From assembly GCA_029782355.1 (NCBI GenBank), contig JAKOUY010000016.1:496001-560000 (forward strand): a DNA stretch of 64,000 nt. Reading direction: 5' to 3'. Position 1 is the first letter of the stretch, and each line of letters begins with the position of its first letter. The DNA comes from Actinomycetes bacterium. Its GTDB lineage: Bacteria > Actinomycetota > Acidimicrobiia > Acidimicrobiales > Ilumatobacteraceae. The translations under genes were made by a program, and so were the position numbers. The notes beneath the pieces were generated by a model. It worked only from the letters and a program-made list of their open reading frames with translations. It made no database searches and was not told the DNA's origin. Below, one piece after another: positions 25,985 to 34,561 of the stretch.

Positions 25985-27268
25985 CTCCGGGTCGGTCACG
26001 CCGAGCCCTTCCTCGGGGGCCAGGCACAGCACGCCGAGCTTGCCCTCGTGGACGTTGTGGTGGACCTGGTAGGCGGCCTCGCCGGTCTGCTCCAGCGGGA
26101 ACACCTGGGACATCACCGGCTGGATGCGGCCCTGGGCGATCAGCCGGTTGGCTTCCCAGGCCTCCTTGTAGTTGGCGAAGTGGCTGCCCACCAGGTTCTT
26201 CAACCGCATCCAGAAGTGTCGGTTGTCGAACTCCATCATGAAGCCGCTGGTCGCCGCGCAGGTCACGACGGTGCCGCCGCGCTTGGCGACGTACATCGAC
26301 GCGGCGAAGGTCTGCCGGCCGGGGTGCTCGAAGACGATGTCCGGGTCCTCGCCGACGAGGGCGCGGATGTCCTTGCCGAGGCGGCGCCACTCGCTCTCGT
26401 CGTGCTCGCCGTTGTCGTTCCAGAACCGGTAGCCGGCGGCGGCGCGGTCGATGATCGCCTCGACGCCCATCGTGCGCAGGATCGCCGCCTTGTCCGGGCT
26501 GGACACCACGCACACCGGGATCCCGCCGCCGTTGAGGACGAACTGGGTGGCGTAGGCGCCGATCCCGCCCGTGGCTCCCCAGATCAGCACGACGTCGCCC
26601 TGCTTCATCCGTGCCCCGTTGCGCCCCACCAGCATGCGGTAGCTGGTCGAGTTGCACAGGGCGTTGACCGCGGCTTCCTCCCAGGTCAGGTGTTTCGGCT
26701 TGGGCATCAGCTGGTTGGCCTTGACCACGCAGAGGTCGGCGAGGCCGCCGAAGTTGGTCTCGTACCCCCAGATCCGCTGGTTGGCGGCCATCATCGAGTC
26801 GTCGTGTGCCGTCTGGTCCTGGTCGTCGACGTGGTTGCAGTGCACGGTGACCCGGTCGCCCGGCTTCCAGTTGCGCACGGCCGACCCGATCCGCAGCACC
26901 ACGCCCGCGGCATCGCTGCCCAGCACCTGGTACGGCTGGTCGTGACGCTTGGCCCACTCGCTCTCGCGGGCCAGTCGGGTCAGCGCGCCGAAGGTGGAGA
27001 TCGGCTCGAAGATGCTGCTCCACACGGTGTTGAAGTTGATGCTGCTGGCCATGACGGCGAGGTAGACCTCGTCGGGCGCCAGTTCGGGTGTGGGCACCTC
27101 GCCGACGTGCACGGTGCGCCGGGGGTCCTTGTCCCGGCTGGGCACGCCGGCCCACAGGTCCTGCTCGGTCTTGAGGATGTGCGCGGCGCGGTACGACTCG
27201 GGGATCTCCAGGTGGGCGATCTCCTCGCTGCTCGCATCGGCGGTGATGGCGTCGAGGATCTGTCGCAT
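25940..27268 (-). CDS. ccr: crotonyl-CoA carboxylase/reductase
   Basis: This 442-residue medium-chain reductase converts crotonyl-CoA, CO2 and NADPH to ethylmalonyl-CoA, the committing step of the ethylmalonyl-CoA pathway for acetate assimilation. CCR hallmarks are INFNTVWSSIFEP (about residue 63), GYETNFGGLADL (about 163) and FEHPGRQTF (about 345), positions that hold the CO2-pocket Asn, Phe-Glu and His of characterised CCRs. The cofactor loop is WGATGGIGAYA. A plain acrylyl- or crotonyl-CoA reductase without carboxylation is less likely. TACCCT on the minus strand (27275-27280) is 6 nt before the ATG. Confidence 0.92.
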   Translation of the reverse strand: MRQILDAITADASSEEIAHLEIPESYRAAHILKTEQDLWAGVPSRDKDPRRTVHVGEVPTPELAPDEVYLAVMASSINFNTVWSSIFEPISTFGALTRLARESEWAKRHDQPYQVLGSDAAGVVLRIGSAVRNWKPGDRVTVHCNHVDDQDQTAHDDSMMAANQRIWGYETNFGGLADLCVVKANQLMPKPKHLTWEEAAVNALCNSTSYRMLVGRNGARMKQGDVVLIWGATGGIGAYATQFVLNGGGIPVCVVSSPDKAAILRTMGVEAIIDRAAAGYRFWNDNGEHDESEWRRLGKDIRALVGEDPDIVFEHPGRQTFAASMYVAKRGGTVVTCAATSGFMMEFDNRHFWMRLKNLVGSHFANYKEAWEANRLIAQGRIQPVMSQVFPLEQTGEAAYQVHHNVHEGKLGVLCLAPEEGLGVTDPELRARVGDRLHWFRR

Positions 27269-27337
27269 TACCCCAGGGTAACTTGTCGGTCGGCTCCGGC
27301 TCCAGTGCGCGCTGCCGGCCGTGCCACGCTGGCGGCC

Positions 27338-28360
27338 GTGCCGAGGATGAAGCTCGACGTGACCCTGGCCTACTCGGTGCACGACGCCGCCCGCCGGGCT
27401 CCGCAGCTGGAAGCCCTCGGCGTCGACGGCGTGTTCAGCTTCGAGAACGCCCACGACGTGTTCTTCCCGCTGGTGGCCGCAGCGCCGGTCTGCAACCTGG
27501 AGCTGACCACCAACGTGGCCATGGCGTTCCCGCGCAGCCCGATGCACCTGGCGGTGGCGGCCAACGACCTCCAGACCCTCTCGCAGGGCCGCTTCCGCCT
27601 CGGTCTCGGCAGCCAGGTCCGAGCCCACATCGAGAAGCGCTACGGCGCCCGCTGGCACCACCCGGTGGCGCAGATGCGCGAGTGGGTCGAGGCCACCATC
27701 GCCATCCTCGACGCCTGGCAGCAGGGCGCACGGGTCGACTTCCGTGGCCAGTACACCCGGCACACGCTGATGACTCCCAACTTCACCCCGCCGCCCAACC
27801 CGTACGGGCGCCCGCCCGTGCTGGTCGGCGCGCTGGGGCCGAGGATGACCGAGATGGCCGCCGAGGTGGCCGACGGGATCCTGGTGATGCCGTTCAACAG
27901 CGAGCGGCACATGACCGAGCGGACGGTGCCGGCCATCGCACGTGGGCTGGCAACCGCCGGGCGGGCCGCCGCCGACTTCGAGGTGACGGTGGAGGTCATC
28001 GTGGCCGTCGGGCGCACCGACGAGGAGCGAGCCCGGGCGATGGCCGTCCGCAGCCTGCTGGCCTTCTACGGCTCGACCCCGAGTTACCGACCGGTGCTGG
28101 ACGTCGAGGGGTGGGGGCCGCTGCAGGACGAGCTCAACGTCCTGTCCAAGCAGGGCCGCTGGGCGGAGATGACCGGCTTGATCACCGACGAGATGATCCA
28201 CACCCTCGCCGTGGTCGGCACGCCGGCGCAGTGTGCGGCCGAGATCGTCCGCCGCTACGAAGCCCACGCCTCACGGGTCTGCGCCTACTTCCCCGGGTAC
28301 GAGGTGGGCGACGATCTGCTCGGCGAGTTCGTCGAGGCGCTGCGGGTGGCGTCGTCGTGA
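27338..28360 (+). CDS. LLM-class F420-dependent oxidoreductase
   Basis: A 340-residue luciferase-like (alpha/beta barrel) protein resembling the mycobacterial F420-dependent group: MKLDVTLAYSVHDAARRAPQ near the start, TNVAMAFPRSPMHLAVAAND (about residue 61), RFRLGLGSQV (about 87) and GALGPRMTEMAAEVADG (about 166). It probably reduces or oxidises a small molecule with F420 or FMN. GTG 27338 is preferred because CACGCT (27325-27330) lies 7 nt upstream; ATG 27347 is three codons later. Its stop overlaps the next gene by 4 nt (GTGA), so they form an operon. Confidence 0.85.
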   Translation: MPRMKLDVTLAYSVHDAARRAPQLEALGVDGVFSFENAHDVFFPLVAAAPVCNLELTTNVAMAFPRSPMHLAVAANDLQTLSQGRFRLGLGSQVRAHIEKRYGARWHHPVAQMREWVEATIAILDAWQQGARVDFRGQYTRHTLMTPNFTPPPNPYGRPPVLVGALGPRMTEMAAEVADGILVMPFNSERHMTERTVPAIARGLATAGRAAADFEVTVEVIVAVGRTDEERARAMAVRSLLAFYGSTPSYRPVLDVEGWGPLQDELNVLSKQGRWAEMTGLITDEMIHTLAVVGTPAQCAAEIVRRYEAHASRVCAYFPGYEVGDDLLGEFVEALRVASS

Positions 28361-29160
28361 CCGCCGACGCCCAGGCGACCCGGTTCGAGGTCACCGACGA
28401 CGGCGTGGCCGTGATCACCCTGCACCGGCCTGAGGTTCGTAACGCGTTCAACGCCCGGATGGCCACCGAGCTGGCCGAGTGCTACCGGTACTGCGACGAG
28501 ACGGACGCGGTGCGCGTGGTGGTGCTGACCGGGGAGCCGCCGGCGTTCTGCTCAGGAGCCGACCTGAGCCGTGGTGCGGATACGTTCGTCGGTGACCAGC
28601 AGGGCATCGACGCCCGAGCCCTGCACGTGCCGGCCTTCCGGGTGCGCAAGCCGGTGATTGCCGCGGTCAACGGCCACGCCATCGGGGTCGGGTTCACCAT
28701 GACGCTGCAGTGCGACCTGCGGATCATGGCGCTCGACGCCCGCTACGGCGCGGTGCAGGTGCGCCGTGGCGTGCTGGGTGACGCCTACGCCCACTGGACG
28801 CTGCCCCGACTGGTCGGCCACTCGGCGGCCGCCGAGATCCTGCTGACGGGAGCCACCTTCGACGGCCGTCGAGCGCTGGAGCTGGGCCTGTGCAGCCGGG
28901 CGCTGCCGAACGACGAGGTGGTGCCGGCGGCGATGGAGCTGGCCACCGACATGGCCCGGTACGGCGCGCCGCTGTCGATGGCGGCCAGCAAGCGGATCCT
29001 GTGGACGACATGGGACCTGGGGGCCGAGGCCGTGGCCGACGCCGAATCGGCCGCCCACGGCGTGGTCATGCGTCACCCCGATGCCCGGGAGGCGATGCAG
29101 GCCTACGCCGAGCGCCGCCGACCACGCTTCACCGGCTCGGTCAGCACGGACCTCGACTAG
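28357..29160 (+). CDS. enoyl-CoA hydratase/isomerase family protein
   Basis: This 267-residue crotonase-fold protein begins with VAVITLHRPEVRNAFNARM (about residue 18) and has the oxyanion-hole motif PAFCSGADL (about 58) and AVNGHAIGVGF (about 100). Of the two catalytic Glu of true hydratases, one is kept (in AAAEILLTG, about 152). The other position, in YGAVQVRRG, appears to be Gln, so it may be an isomerase, thioesterase or another crotonase rather than a hydratase. GTG 28357 overlaps the LLM stop. Its stop overlaps the convergent ABC exporter stop. Confidence 0.85.
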   Translation: MTADAQATRFEVTDDGVAVITLHRPEVRNAFNARMATELAECYRYCDETDAVRVVVLTGEPPAFCSGADLSRGADTFVGDQQGIDARALHVPAFRVRKPVIAAVNGHAIGVGFTMTLQCDLRIMALDARYGAVQVRRGVLGDAYAHWTLPRLVGHSAAAEILLTGATFDGRRALELGLCSRALPNDEVVPAAMELATDMARYGAPLSMAASKRILWTTWDLGAEAVADAESAAHGVVMRHPDAREAMQAYAERRRPRFTGSVSTDLD

Positions 29161-30890
29161 CGCAGGACGCCGCCCTCCAGGTGGAGCACCTGGTCGGCAC
29201 GCTCGAAGGCGACGGCGCGGTGGGAGACGGCCAGCACGGTCATGCCGGCATCGGCCAGGTTGTCCCACAGGCGGACCTCGGTCTCGACGTCGAGGGCGCT
29301 GGACAGGTCGTCGAGCACCACCAGCTCGGGCAGGTGGACCAGCGCCCGGGCGGTGGCCACCCGCTGGCGCTGCCCGCCGGACAGGCGCAGGCCGCGTGGC
29401 CCGATCAGCGTCGACGTCCCGGCCCCCATGGCGGCGATGTCGTGCTCCAGTTCGGCCAGGTGCAGGGCGTGGGCCAGGACCTCGTCGGTCACCGAGCCGA
29501 GGGCGATGTTGTCGGCCAGGGTGTCGCTGATCAGCTGGGGAACCTGGGGCAGGAAGGCGGCGTTGGGCGGCACCAGGAAGGCGGCGCGGTCGTCGAGGGT
29601 TCGCCCGTTCCAACGGACCTCGCCGGACATCGACGTGTTGGTGGCGATGCCGAGCAGGGCGCGCAGCAGCGTGGTCTTGCCCGACCCGATCGGCCCGGTG
29701 ACCACGGTGAAGCTGGCCCGCGGCAGGCTGAGACTGACCGGACCGACGCCGCTGCCGCCGGGGAACCGGGCGCTGAGGTCGATGACGTCGAGACGCTCCA
29801 GGGAGACCCGCTCCGGTCGACGTGGCCGCCGGCGTGGCCGGTCCTGATGGGCCTCGATGGGCAGGTCCTGGTCGAGCACCAGGTTGGCGGACTCGTTGCG
29901 GGCGACCAGCCAGCTCATCCGTTCGATGGCCACGCCGGCCTGCTTGCGCCGGGCCATCACCCGCCCGGCGATGCGCGGCACGAAGCTCAGCCAGCCGAGG
30001 TAGCCGACCATCACGGCCATCTGCGGCGCGCCGAACCGCCCCTCGCTGAGCGCCTTGGCGCTGACCAGCAGGGCCAGTCCGAAGGCCACGTTGCTGACCC
30101 CGCGCCCGAGGGCCTGGACGCCCTCGTCGAGCACGCGGTCGCGCACGGCCGTGTGCCGGCGGACCTCGGTGAGGGTTGCCAGGCGGGCGGTGACCGCATC
30201 GGTGGCGGCGTTGACCTTGACCGTGGTGGCTGCGGCCATCAGGTCGCCGACCAGGCCGGTCACGGCGCTGGCCGCGGCCCGGTCCAGGGCCCGGTAGCGC
30301 TTGATCCGCCCGTCGAGCAGGCGGGCTCCGACGCCGATCGCCAGCAGCGGCAGGACCAGCGCCGCGGTGGCCGGGGCGTTCATCCGGGCGAGGATGAACG
30401 AGCCGATGGCCAAGAAGACCAGCCCGTAGGAGAGATCGAGCGCGCCGTCGATCAGCTGGATGACGTCGTCGACGTCGTCACGGAAGTGGGGGATCGCCTC
30501 GCGGGCCGACCCAGCCGGGGTGCCGGCCAGCGCCCCGCCGCTGACCAGCTGGGCTTCGAGCATGTTGGCCCGCAGGAACGTCGCCATGTGCGACATGCTG
30601 CGAACCCAGCCGAGTACCCCGATGTACAGCGAGGCCATCCGGCACGACTCGGCCACCGCCAACCCGGCGGCGATGGCGTAGACCCGTCCGGTGCTGCCGT
30701 GCTCGAGCGCCCGGAACCCACGGCCGAGCAGCCACCCGGAGACCAGCGGCGTCATGAAGAACCCGCCGAAGAACAGGTAGCCGCGCCAGAAGCTGCGCGG
30801 GTGGTGCATGGACACTCGCCAGATGAACCGGCCGAGCCCGATCGGTCGGCCAGCCGCATGCCCGCCGCGTTGCTCAGCCGACCGTGTCAC
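29157..30890 (-). CDS. ABC exporter half-transporter with Asp in Walker B
   Basis: This 577-residue protein is a six-helix transmembrane domain (about residues 25-310) fused to an ATPase with Walker A GPIGSGKTT (about 372), signature LSGGQRQ and Walker B LVVLDDLSSALD. The catalytic Glu after the Walker B Asp is replaced by Asp, as in the degenerate site of heterodimeric exporters. GTG 30890 is chosen because GGAGGT lies 6 nt before it; it overlaps the partner gene by 17 nt. It should pair with the product of 30874-32613 to export a lipid, peptide or drug; the substrate is not evident. Confidence 0.88.
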   Translation of the reverse strand: MTRSAEQRGGHAAGRPIGLGRFIWRVSMHHPRSFWRGYLFFGGFFMTPLVSGWLLGRGFRALEHGSTGRVYAIAAGLAVAESCRMASLYIGVLGWVRSMSHMATFLRANMLEAQLVSGGALAGTPAGSAREAIPHFRDDVDDVIQLIDGALDLSYGLVFLAIGSFILARMNAPATAALVLPLLAIGVGARLLDGRIKRYRALDRAAASAVTGLVGDLMAAATTVKVNAATDAVTARLATLTEVRRHTAVRDRVLDEGVQALGRGVSNVAFGLALLVSAKALSEGRFGAPQMAVMVGYLGWLSFVPRIAGRVMARRKQAGVAIERMSWLVARNESANLVLDQDLPIEAHQDRPRRRPRRPERVSLERLDVIDLSARFPGGSGVGPVSLSLPRASFTVVTGPIGSGKTTLLRALLGIATNTSMSGEVRWNGRTLDDRAAFLVPPNAAFLPQVPQLISDTLADNIALGSVTDEVLAHALHLAELEHDIAAMGAGTSTLIGPRGLRLSGGQRQRVATARALVHLPELVVLDDLSSALDVETEVRLWDNLADAGMTVLAVSHRAVAFERADQVLHLEGGVLR

Positions 30891-32613
30891 GGTCCACCTC
30901 CAGGCCGACACGCAGCAGGCGGGCGAAGTGCGAGTCGTGGTCGGCGGCCAGCGCGCTGCGTTCGCCGTGCTCGACCACCCGGCCGTCGTCGACCACCACG
31001 ATGCGATCGACGTCGGACAGCGTGCTGAGCCGGTGGGCGATGATCACCACGGTTCGTCCGTGGCACAGCTCGGCCACGGCGGCGTTGATCCGCGCCTCGG
31101 TCTGCGGGTCGATGCGCGCCGTCGCTTCGTCGAGCACGATGAGGTCGGGATTGCGCAGCCACACCCGGGCGAGGGCGATCAGCTGGGCCTCGCCGGCGGA
31201 CAGCCCGGTGCCGCCGGCGGCCAGCGGGCGGTCGAGATCGGTGGCCAGTTCGGGGAGCCCGGCGCGGCGCAGTGCCTCGGCCACGTCGGCGTCGTCGGCG
31301 GCGGCGAACAAGGTGACGTTGTCTCGCACCGTCCCGCCGAACAGCTCGACCTCCTGAGGGATCAGGGCGACGTGGCCGCGCAGCTCGGCCAGCGGGAGGT
31401 CGGCGATGGGCACCCCACCCAGGCGAACCTCGCCGGTGGTCGCCTCGACCAGGCGCAGCACCAGCCGTGACAGCGTGGTCTTGCCGCTTCCGCTGCGGCC
31501 GACCACGCCGACGGTCTGCCCGGCGGGCAGCACCAGGTCGACCTGTTCGAGGACGGCCTCGTCGTCGCCGGCGTAGCGGAGGCTGACGTCGCCGAACTCG
31601 ATGGTCGGCGCGCCGGGCGGCCACGGGGTGGTACCGGTGTCGGCGATCGTCGACTGCCGCTCGAGCAGGTCGACGACGCGGATCATGGCCCCGCTGGCCT
31701 TCTGGACGACCTCGAGCTGGTTGATCATGTCGGCCAGCGGGCGCTCCATCAGGTCGACGTACTGCAGCAGGAGGAACGCCGTACCCAGGGTGATGGTGCC
31801 GCGTGGGACGAGGATCGCAGCGGTGACCAAGGCGATCACGTGACCGACGCTGAGTGCGCCCTGTATCCGCCACCACAGGCCGATGAACGCCCGTTCCGAG
31901 TTGACCGACGTGGCCATGGCACCGGCGCTCTCGTCGACGAAGCGCGACATGGCGTGCTGGCTGGCGCCGAGTGCGCGGAGGTCTTCGGAGGCGGTCAACC
32001 GTTCCTCGATGCCGCCGTAGAGCTTGGCGAGGGCGCTCATCTCGTCCTGCATCTCGCGCACCGCCCGGTGCCGGCCGCGCCGCAGGGTGACCGCCAACCC
32101 GGCCAGGTACCCGAGGGCCCCGATGGCCAGGCGCCAGTCGAGCACGGCCAGCACGCCGACCATGCCGGTGACGAGGAACAGCGCGCCGAGTGCCTTGGGC
32201 ACCACCAGGCTGAGGAAGTTGCTGACCGCGGTGACGTCGCCGTCGACCCGTTGGATCAGCTCGCCGGGCGTGTGCGTCCGGTGGAACTCGTGGTCGAGCC
32301 CGAGGACGTGGCGGGCCATCGTGACGCGGATCCCGTTGGTGGTCTTCCACGCCGAGGTGGTGGCCGCCCACACGCCGCCCAGGTCGAGGATCTGGGCCAC
32401 CGCGGCGAGGATCAGGTACAGGCCGGCCATCCAGGCCAAGGTGCTGACCGTGGCGCCATGGGACGCCTGGTCGATGATCCGCCGGACCACCAGCGGGCCG
32501 GCCAGCCCCAGCGCCGCGGCCGCGGCGACGAGCGCGCCGAGGACGACCCACCTGCGCAGGTCGGGCCGGAGCAGCGCCCCGAGGGCGCGCCATCGCGTGC
32601 GTGGTTCGGACAT
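30874..32613 (-). CDS. ABC exporter half-transporter with non-canonical signature
   Basis: This 579-residue partner has a six-helix membrane domain (about residues 20-320) and an ATPase with Walker A GRSGSGKTT (about 370), Walker B LIVLDEATARID with intact Glu, and the switch His in IIAHRLSTL. Its signature is LSAGEAQ instead of LSGGQ. That deviation, with the Asp Walker B of the second subunit, gives one active and one degenerate ATP site, the pattern of heterodimeric exporters such as TM287/288. It is the first gene of the pair; ATG 32613 begins MSEPRTRW. Confidence 0.88.
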   Translation of the reverse strand: MSEPRTRWRALGALLRPDLRRWVVLGALVAAAAALGLAGPLVVRRIIDQASHGATVSTLAWMAGLYLILAAVAQILDLGGVWAATTSAWKTTNGIRVTMARHVLGLDHEFHRTHTPGELIQRVDGDVTAVSNFLSLVVPKALGALFLVTGMVGVLAVLDWRLAIGALGYLAGLAVTLRRGRHRAVREMQDEMSALAKLYGGIEERLTASEDLRALGASQHAMSRFVDESAGAMATSVNSERAFIGLWWRIQGALSVGHVIALVTAAILVPRGTITLGTAFLLLQYVDLMERPLADMINQLEVVQKASGAMIRVVDLLERQSTIADTGTTPWPPGAPTIEFGDVSLRYAGDDEAVLEQVDLVLPAGQTVGVVGRSGSGKTTLSRLVLRLVEATTGEVRLGGVPIADLPLAELRGHVALIPQEVELFGGTVRDNVTLFAAADDADVAEALRRAGLPELATDLDRPLAAGGTGLSAGEAQLIALARVWLRNPDLIVLDEATARIDPQTEARINAAVAELCHGRTVVIIAHRLSTLSDVDRIVVVDDGRVVEHGERSALAADHDSHFARLLRVGLEVDRDTVG

Positions 32614-32685
32614 GGTTCGGACCAGTCTGCTCCGCGGCGAGGATGTGGTTCGGGCGAATTGTCGTGGCCGCCTACGCTCGGCGGG

Positions 32686-33171
32686 ATGGCGCGCTGGAAC
32701 GCCTGGGAGGTGCTGGCCGCCGTCGTGTTCGTCGGTGGGCTCGGTTGGTTGAGTTGGATCGACGCCCGGACCAAGCGGCTGCCCCGCCGGCTCATCTACG
32801 CCACTGCCGTCGTGGTGGCGGTACTCCTGGTGGTCGGTGCGCTGGCCCGCCACGAGCCGCGCCGGTTGGGCGGGGCGGCGCTGTCGGCCGTGGTCGCCGT
32901 GGCCGTGTTGCTCGTGATGTACGTCGCTAGCCGTGGCGGCTTCGGCGACGGCGATGTCCGCCTCGGCGGCCTGATCGGCCTGATGCTCGGCTACGTCGGC
33001 TGGCGGGTCGTGGCCGTCGGGCTGACCCTCGGGTTCATGCTCGGTGCGATCGGTGGTCTGGTGGCCGTGGCGCTGCGCAAGGCGACGATGCGTACGCCGA
33101 TCCCGTTCGGCCCCTTCCTCGCCCTCGGTGCCGTCGTCGCCCTCCTCGCCCACCGAGCCTTCGTCCCGTGA
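32686..33171 (+). CDS. A24 prepilin-type peptidase
   Basis: A 161-residue, multi-span aspartic peptidase of the A24 (PilD C-terminal/TadV) family: first catalytic Asp in SWIDARTKRLPRRL (about residue 27) and second in GFGDGDVRLGGLIG (about 88), matching the GxGD hallmark. It lacks the N-terminal methylase domain of full PilD, like peptidases of Tad/Flp pili. It would cleave prepilin leaders at the inner face of the membrane, but no pilus genes are in the window. TACGCT (32673-32678) lies 7 nt before the ATG. Confidence 0.85.
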   Translation: MARWNAWEVLAAVVFVGGLGWLSWIDARTKRLPRRLIYATAVVVAVLLVVGALARHEPRRLGGAALSAVVAVAVLLVMYVASRGGFGDGDVRLGGLIGLMLGYVGWRVVAVGLTLGFMLGAIGGLVAVALRKATMRTPIPFGPFLALGAVVALLAHRAFVP

Positions 33172-33217
33172 CGGCCGGGGCGCAGCAGGCCCCAGGTTGG
33201 GCCAAGATGGGCGGCTC

Positions 33218-34099
33218 ATGAAGGTCCATCTGGTCGACGGCACCTACGAGCTGTTCCGTCAGCACTTCGGCAACGCCGCCCGGCACGACGATCCGCCGCC
33301 GTTCGCCGCTGCGCTGGGTGTGCTCGGCTCGACCCTGCAGCTGGTGGCCGACGGTGCCACGAACGTCGGGGTGGCCAGCGACCACGTCATCGAGAGCTTC
33401 CGCAACGACCTGTGGCCGGGCTACAAGACCAGCGCCGGCATGGACCCGGTACTGCTCGAACAGATCCCGGTGATGGAGGAGTTGCTCGCCGCCGCCGGGT
33501 TCACCGTGTGGCCGATGGTCGAGTACGAGGCCGACGACGCCCTCGGTGCCGCCGCTGCCGTTGCCGACGCCGACGAGCGGGTCGAGCTGGTGGTCATCGT
33601 CACCCCGGACAAGGACCTCGGCCAGTGCGTGCGCGGCGGCCGGGTTGTGCAGTACGACCGACGCAAGGGCGAGTTCACCGACGAAGCCGGCGTGACCGCC
33701 AAGTTCGGTGTTCCCCCGGCGTCGATCGCCGACTACCTGGCGCTGGTCGGAGACTCGGCCGATGGCTATCCGGGGCTTCCCGGCTGGGGAGCCAAGGGCG
33801 CATCGACGGTGCTGGCCAAGTTCGGCTCGATCGAGCGCATCCCGACGTCGTCCGGTGAGTGGGGGCTGGCGGGGTTGCGCGGCGCCGAGAAGCTGGCGGT
33901 CACGCTGCGCGACCAGCTCGACCTGGCCCTGCTGTTCAAGCGCATCGCCACCGTCGAGACCGACGTCGAGGTCGGCACCGTCGATGCGTGGGAGTGGCGC
34001 GGCCCAACCCCGCTCCTGGCCTCGCTGGTGGACGGGCTCGGCGCTCCCGAGCTGGCCGAACGAGCCGAGCGACTGGCGCACCGCCGCCGGGCTCGCTGA
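33218..34099 (+). CDS. 5'-3' exonuclease / FEN-like nuclease
   Basis: This 293-residue protein has the layout of the polymerase-I-type 5' nuclease domain: MKVHLVDGTYELFRQHF with the first Asp, YEADDALGAAAA (about residue 103), TPDKDLGQCV (about 129), DYLALVGDSADGYPGLPGWG with metal Asp residues and the start of the H3TH (about 172). No polymerase domain follows, so it is a stand-alone nuclease for RNA-primer or flap removal. CAAGAT (33203-33208) lies 9 nt before the ATG. It converges with the SRP RNA gene, 38 nt away. Confidence 0.87.
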   Translation: MKVHLVDGTYELFRQHFGNAARHDDPPPFAAALGVLGSTLQLVADGATNVGVASDHVIESFRNDLWPGYKTSAGMDPVLLEQIPVMEELLAAAGFTVWPMVEYEADDALGAAAAVADADERVELVVIVTPDKDLGQCVRGGRVVQYDRRKGEFTDEAGVTAKFGVPPASIADYLALVGDSADGYPGLPGWGAKGASTVLAKFGSIERIPTSSGEWGLAGLRGAEKLAVTLRDQLDLALLFKRIATVETDVEVGTVDAWEWRGPTPLLASLVDGLGAPELAERAERLAHRRRAR

Positions 34100-34137
34100 G
34101 TCTTGGTCGAGCGGCGGCACGCCACGGCCCGCCGACT

Positions 34138-34249
34138 GAGGTGATGGCCAGGCAACCTGCGGCACACAGTCGCTACCGTTGAAGGCTGCTACCTCCCGGT
34201 CCTGACCTGGTTCCCGGGCGACCGTCGCACAGGACCCGACCACCACCTC
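34138..34249 (-). ncRNA. ffs: signal recognition particle RNA (4.5S-type)
   Basis: Read on the minus strand, the region contains the universal SRP domain IV: CAGGTCAGGACCGGGAGG followed by TAGCAGCC, with the tetraloop GGGA (GNRA type) at the tip. The ends pair: GAGGTGGTGGTCGGG at the 5' side with CCTGGCCATCACCTC at the 3' side, allowing G-U pairs. This gives a ~112-nt small SRP RNA typical of actinobacteria. It binds Ffh and targets ribosomes to the membrane. It is divergent from tRNA-Ser, 62 nt away. Ends are set by the terminal pairing and may be off by several nt. Confidence 0.9.
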
Positions 34250-34311
34250 ACTCGGCGGGCCGAGCAGGTGTGGCCCAGACTACCGGCGGCGCTACCCTGG
34301 CGGCTCACCCG

Positions 34312-34396
34312 GGAGGGGTGCGAGAGCGGCCGAATCGGCACGCTTGGAAAGCGTGTGAGGGGCAACCCTCCGTGGGTTCGAATCCCACCCCCTCCG
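34312..34396 (+). tRNA. tRNA-Ser(GGA)
   Basis: This 85-nt class II tRNA has acceptor GGAGGGG (34312-34318) pairing with CCCCTCC (34389-34395) and discriminator G 34396, anticodon loop TTGGAAA with anticodon GGA at 34346-34348, a long variable arm (GAGGGGCAACCCTC region) and T-loop TTCGAAT between GTGGG and CCCAC. It reads UCC/UCU serine codons. The CCA end is not encoded. Confidence 0.97.
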
Positions 34397-34561
34397 CTCC
34401 GAACACACGTTGGCTGGACGTCAAACTCATGGGCAGGCGATGTTCTCGAAGGGGTCATGACGGACTGCATGTCGACTCGTTGACCGTGCACGAGTGGTTA
34501 CTCGGAAGCGTCGGCGGCCGGACGAGTTCCGAGTACGGTTCCGAGTAAGACGGGTTCGGCC

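Noticed and set aside
32614-33243. Upstream extension of the first ABC exporter frame
   Set aside because: It runs antisense to the prepilin peptidase gene and is His/Arg/Gln-rich, the mark of a shadow frame in GC-rich DNA.
34189-34491. Minus-strand reading frame with a GGGGIRTHGGLPLTRF peptide
   Set aside because: It is the antisense of tRNA-Ser(GGA). This peptide type is a known false gene product of tRNA loci.
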